NCBI RefSeq assembly: GCF_001045465.1
Contig: NZ_LFND01000003.1
Location: 868,001-932,000 of the forward strand
Reading direction: 5' to 3'
Source: Chryseobacterium angstadtii
Lineage (GTDB): Bacteria; Bacteroidota; Bacteroidia; Flavobacteriales; Weeksellaceae
DNA length: 64,000 bases
The notes under the pieces are model-generated. The model searched no databases, was not told where the DNA came from, and was given only the letters and a program-made list of their open reading frames with translations. Positions 63,934-64,000 of the stretch are shown one piece after another (position 1 is the first letter of the stretch; each line of letters starts with the position of its first letter). The position numbers and the translations under genes are program-made.

Positions 63934-64000
63934 CTATATATATGAATGTTAAAAAAACTAACTACTCTTATCTTAGCTTAATGAATCTTCAGCTTTTGTT

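Noticed and set aside
63978..64000. Possible end of a converging gene (last residues QKLKIH on the minus strand)
   Set aside because: Only 23 bases are visible. The bidirectional terminator at 63900 makes a converging gene likely, but nothing can be assigned.

Overview
The window looks like chromosomal DNA from a Bacteroidota bacterium of the Chryseobacterium/Weeksellaceae type. The genes are low in G+C. Many starts are preceded by the flavobacterial -7 element TAnnTTTG, usually with a TTG box about 19-21 bases upstream. There is a protease with a type IX secretion C-terminal domain, many SusC-style or lipoprotein exports, and families almost confined to this phylum (DUF4876, DUF6850, DUF4476, the 450-residue HisS). 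No rRNA, tRNA, CRISPR array, prophage, integrase or insertion sequence was found.

Layout. 1-3085: two secreted metallopeptidases on the minus strand (M61, cut by the window edge, and M1). 3162-5432: a tightly overlapping minus-strand operon of a DoxX-like membrane protein, DUF2071 protein, methyltransferase and small membrane protein. 5646-8603: a large T9SS-exported reprolysin-like protease. 9064-13976: tatC, kdsD, and divergently recQ with a small PH-like membrane protein. 14471-18888: glycosyltransferase, small proteins, lpdA and a DUF4476 protein. 18928-20294: two AT-rich orphan lipoprotein genes.

20537-27332 is a four-gene operon of TonB-dependent receptor, DUF4876 lipoprotein, DUF6850 outer-membrane barrel and di-haem peroxidase. 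It is probably an uptake system with a redox step, and its substrate is unknown. It is followed by a duplicated lipoprotein pair and an S1-type RNA-binding protein. 29885-36191 is a TetR-regulated RND efflux operon (TetR, TolC, adaptor, pump) with repeat operators around the promoter. 36556-39143 holds a J-domain/KTSC fusion, an unknown secreted protein and a serine hydrolase.

39501-42818 is the methionine region: metE on the minus strand under a clear cobalamin riboswitch (about 42026-42192), with a divergent Lrp/AsnC regulator. 42921-48858 is a long minus-strand run of housekeeping and unknown genes (VOC, DUF2750, NudK, TIGR01777 epimerase, HPP, arginase-like). 49031-51310 carries ssb, an HRDC protein and hisS.

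51532-59817 is a self-contained alpha-mannoside utilisation locus: GntR regulator, exported GH38 alpha-mannosidase, ROK sugar kinase, an unusually long type I mannose-6-phosphate isomerase and a sugar/H+ symporter. Together they would release, import, phosphorylate and isomerise mannose to fructose-6-phosphate. 60061-62463 has tandem zinc-ribbon/PH/SHOCT paralogues and a GNAT acetyltransferase. 63095-63889 is a methyltransferase. A family of intergenic repeats containing GGGCTTTAGCCC occurs as an inverted pair at 39203-39463 and as a direct pair at 62546-62855.
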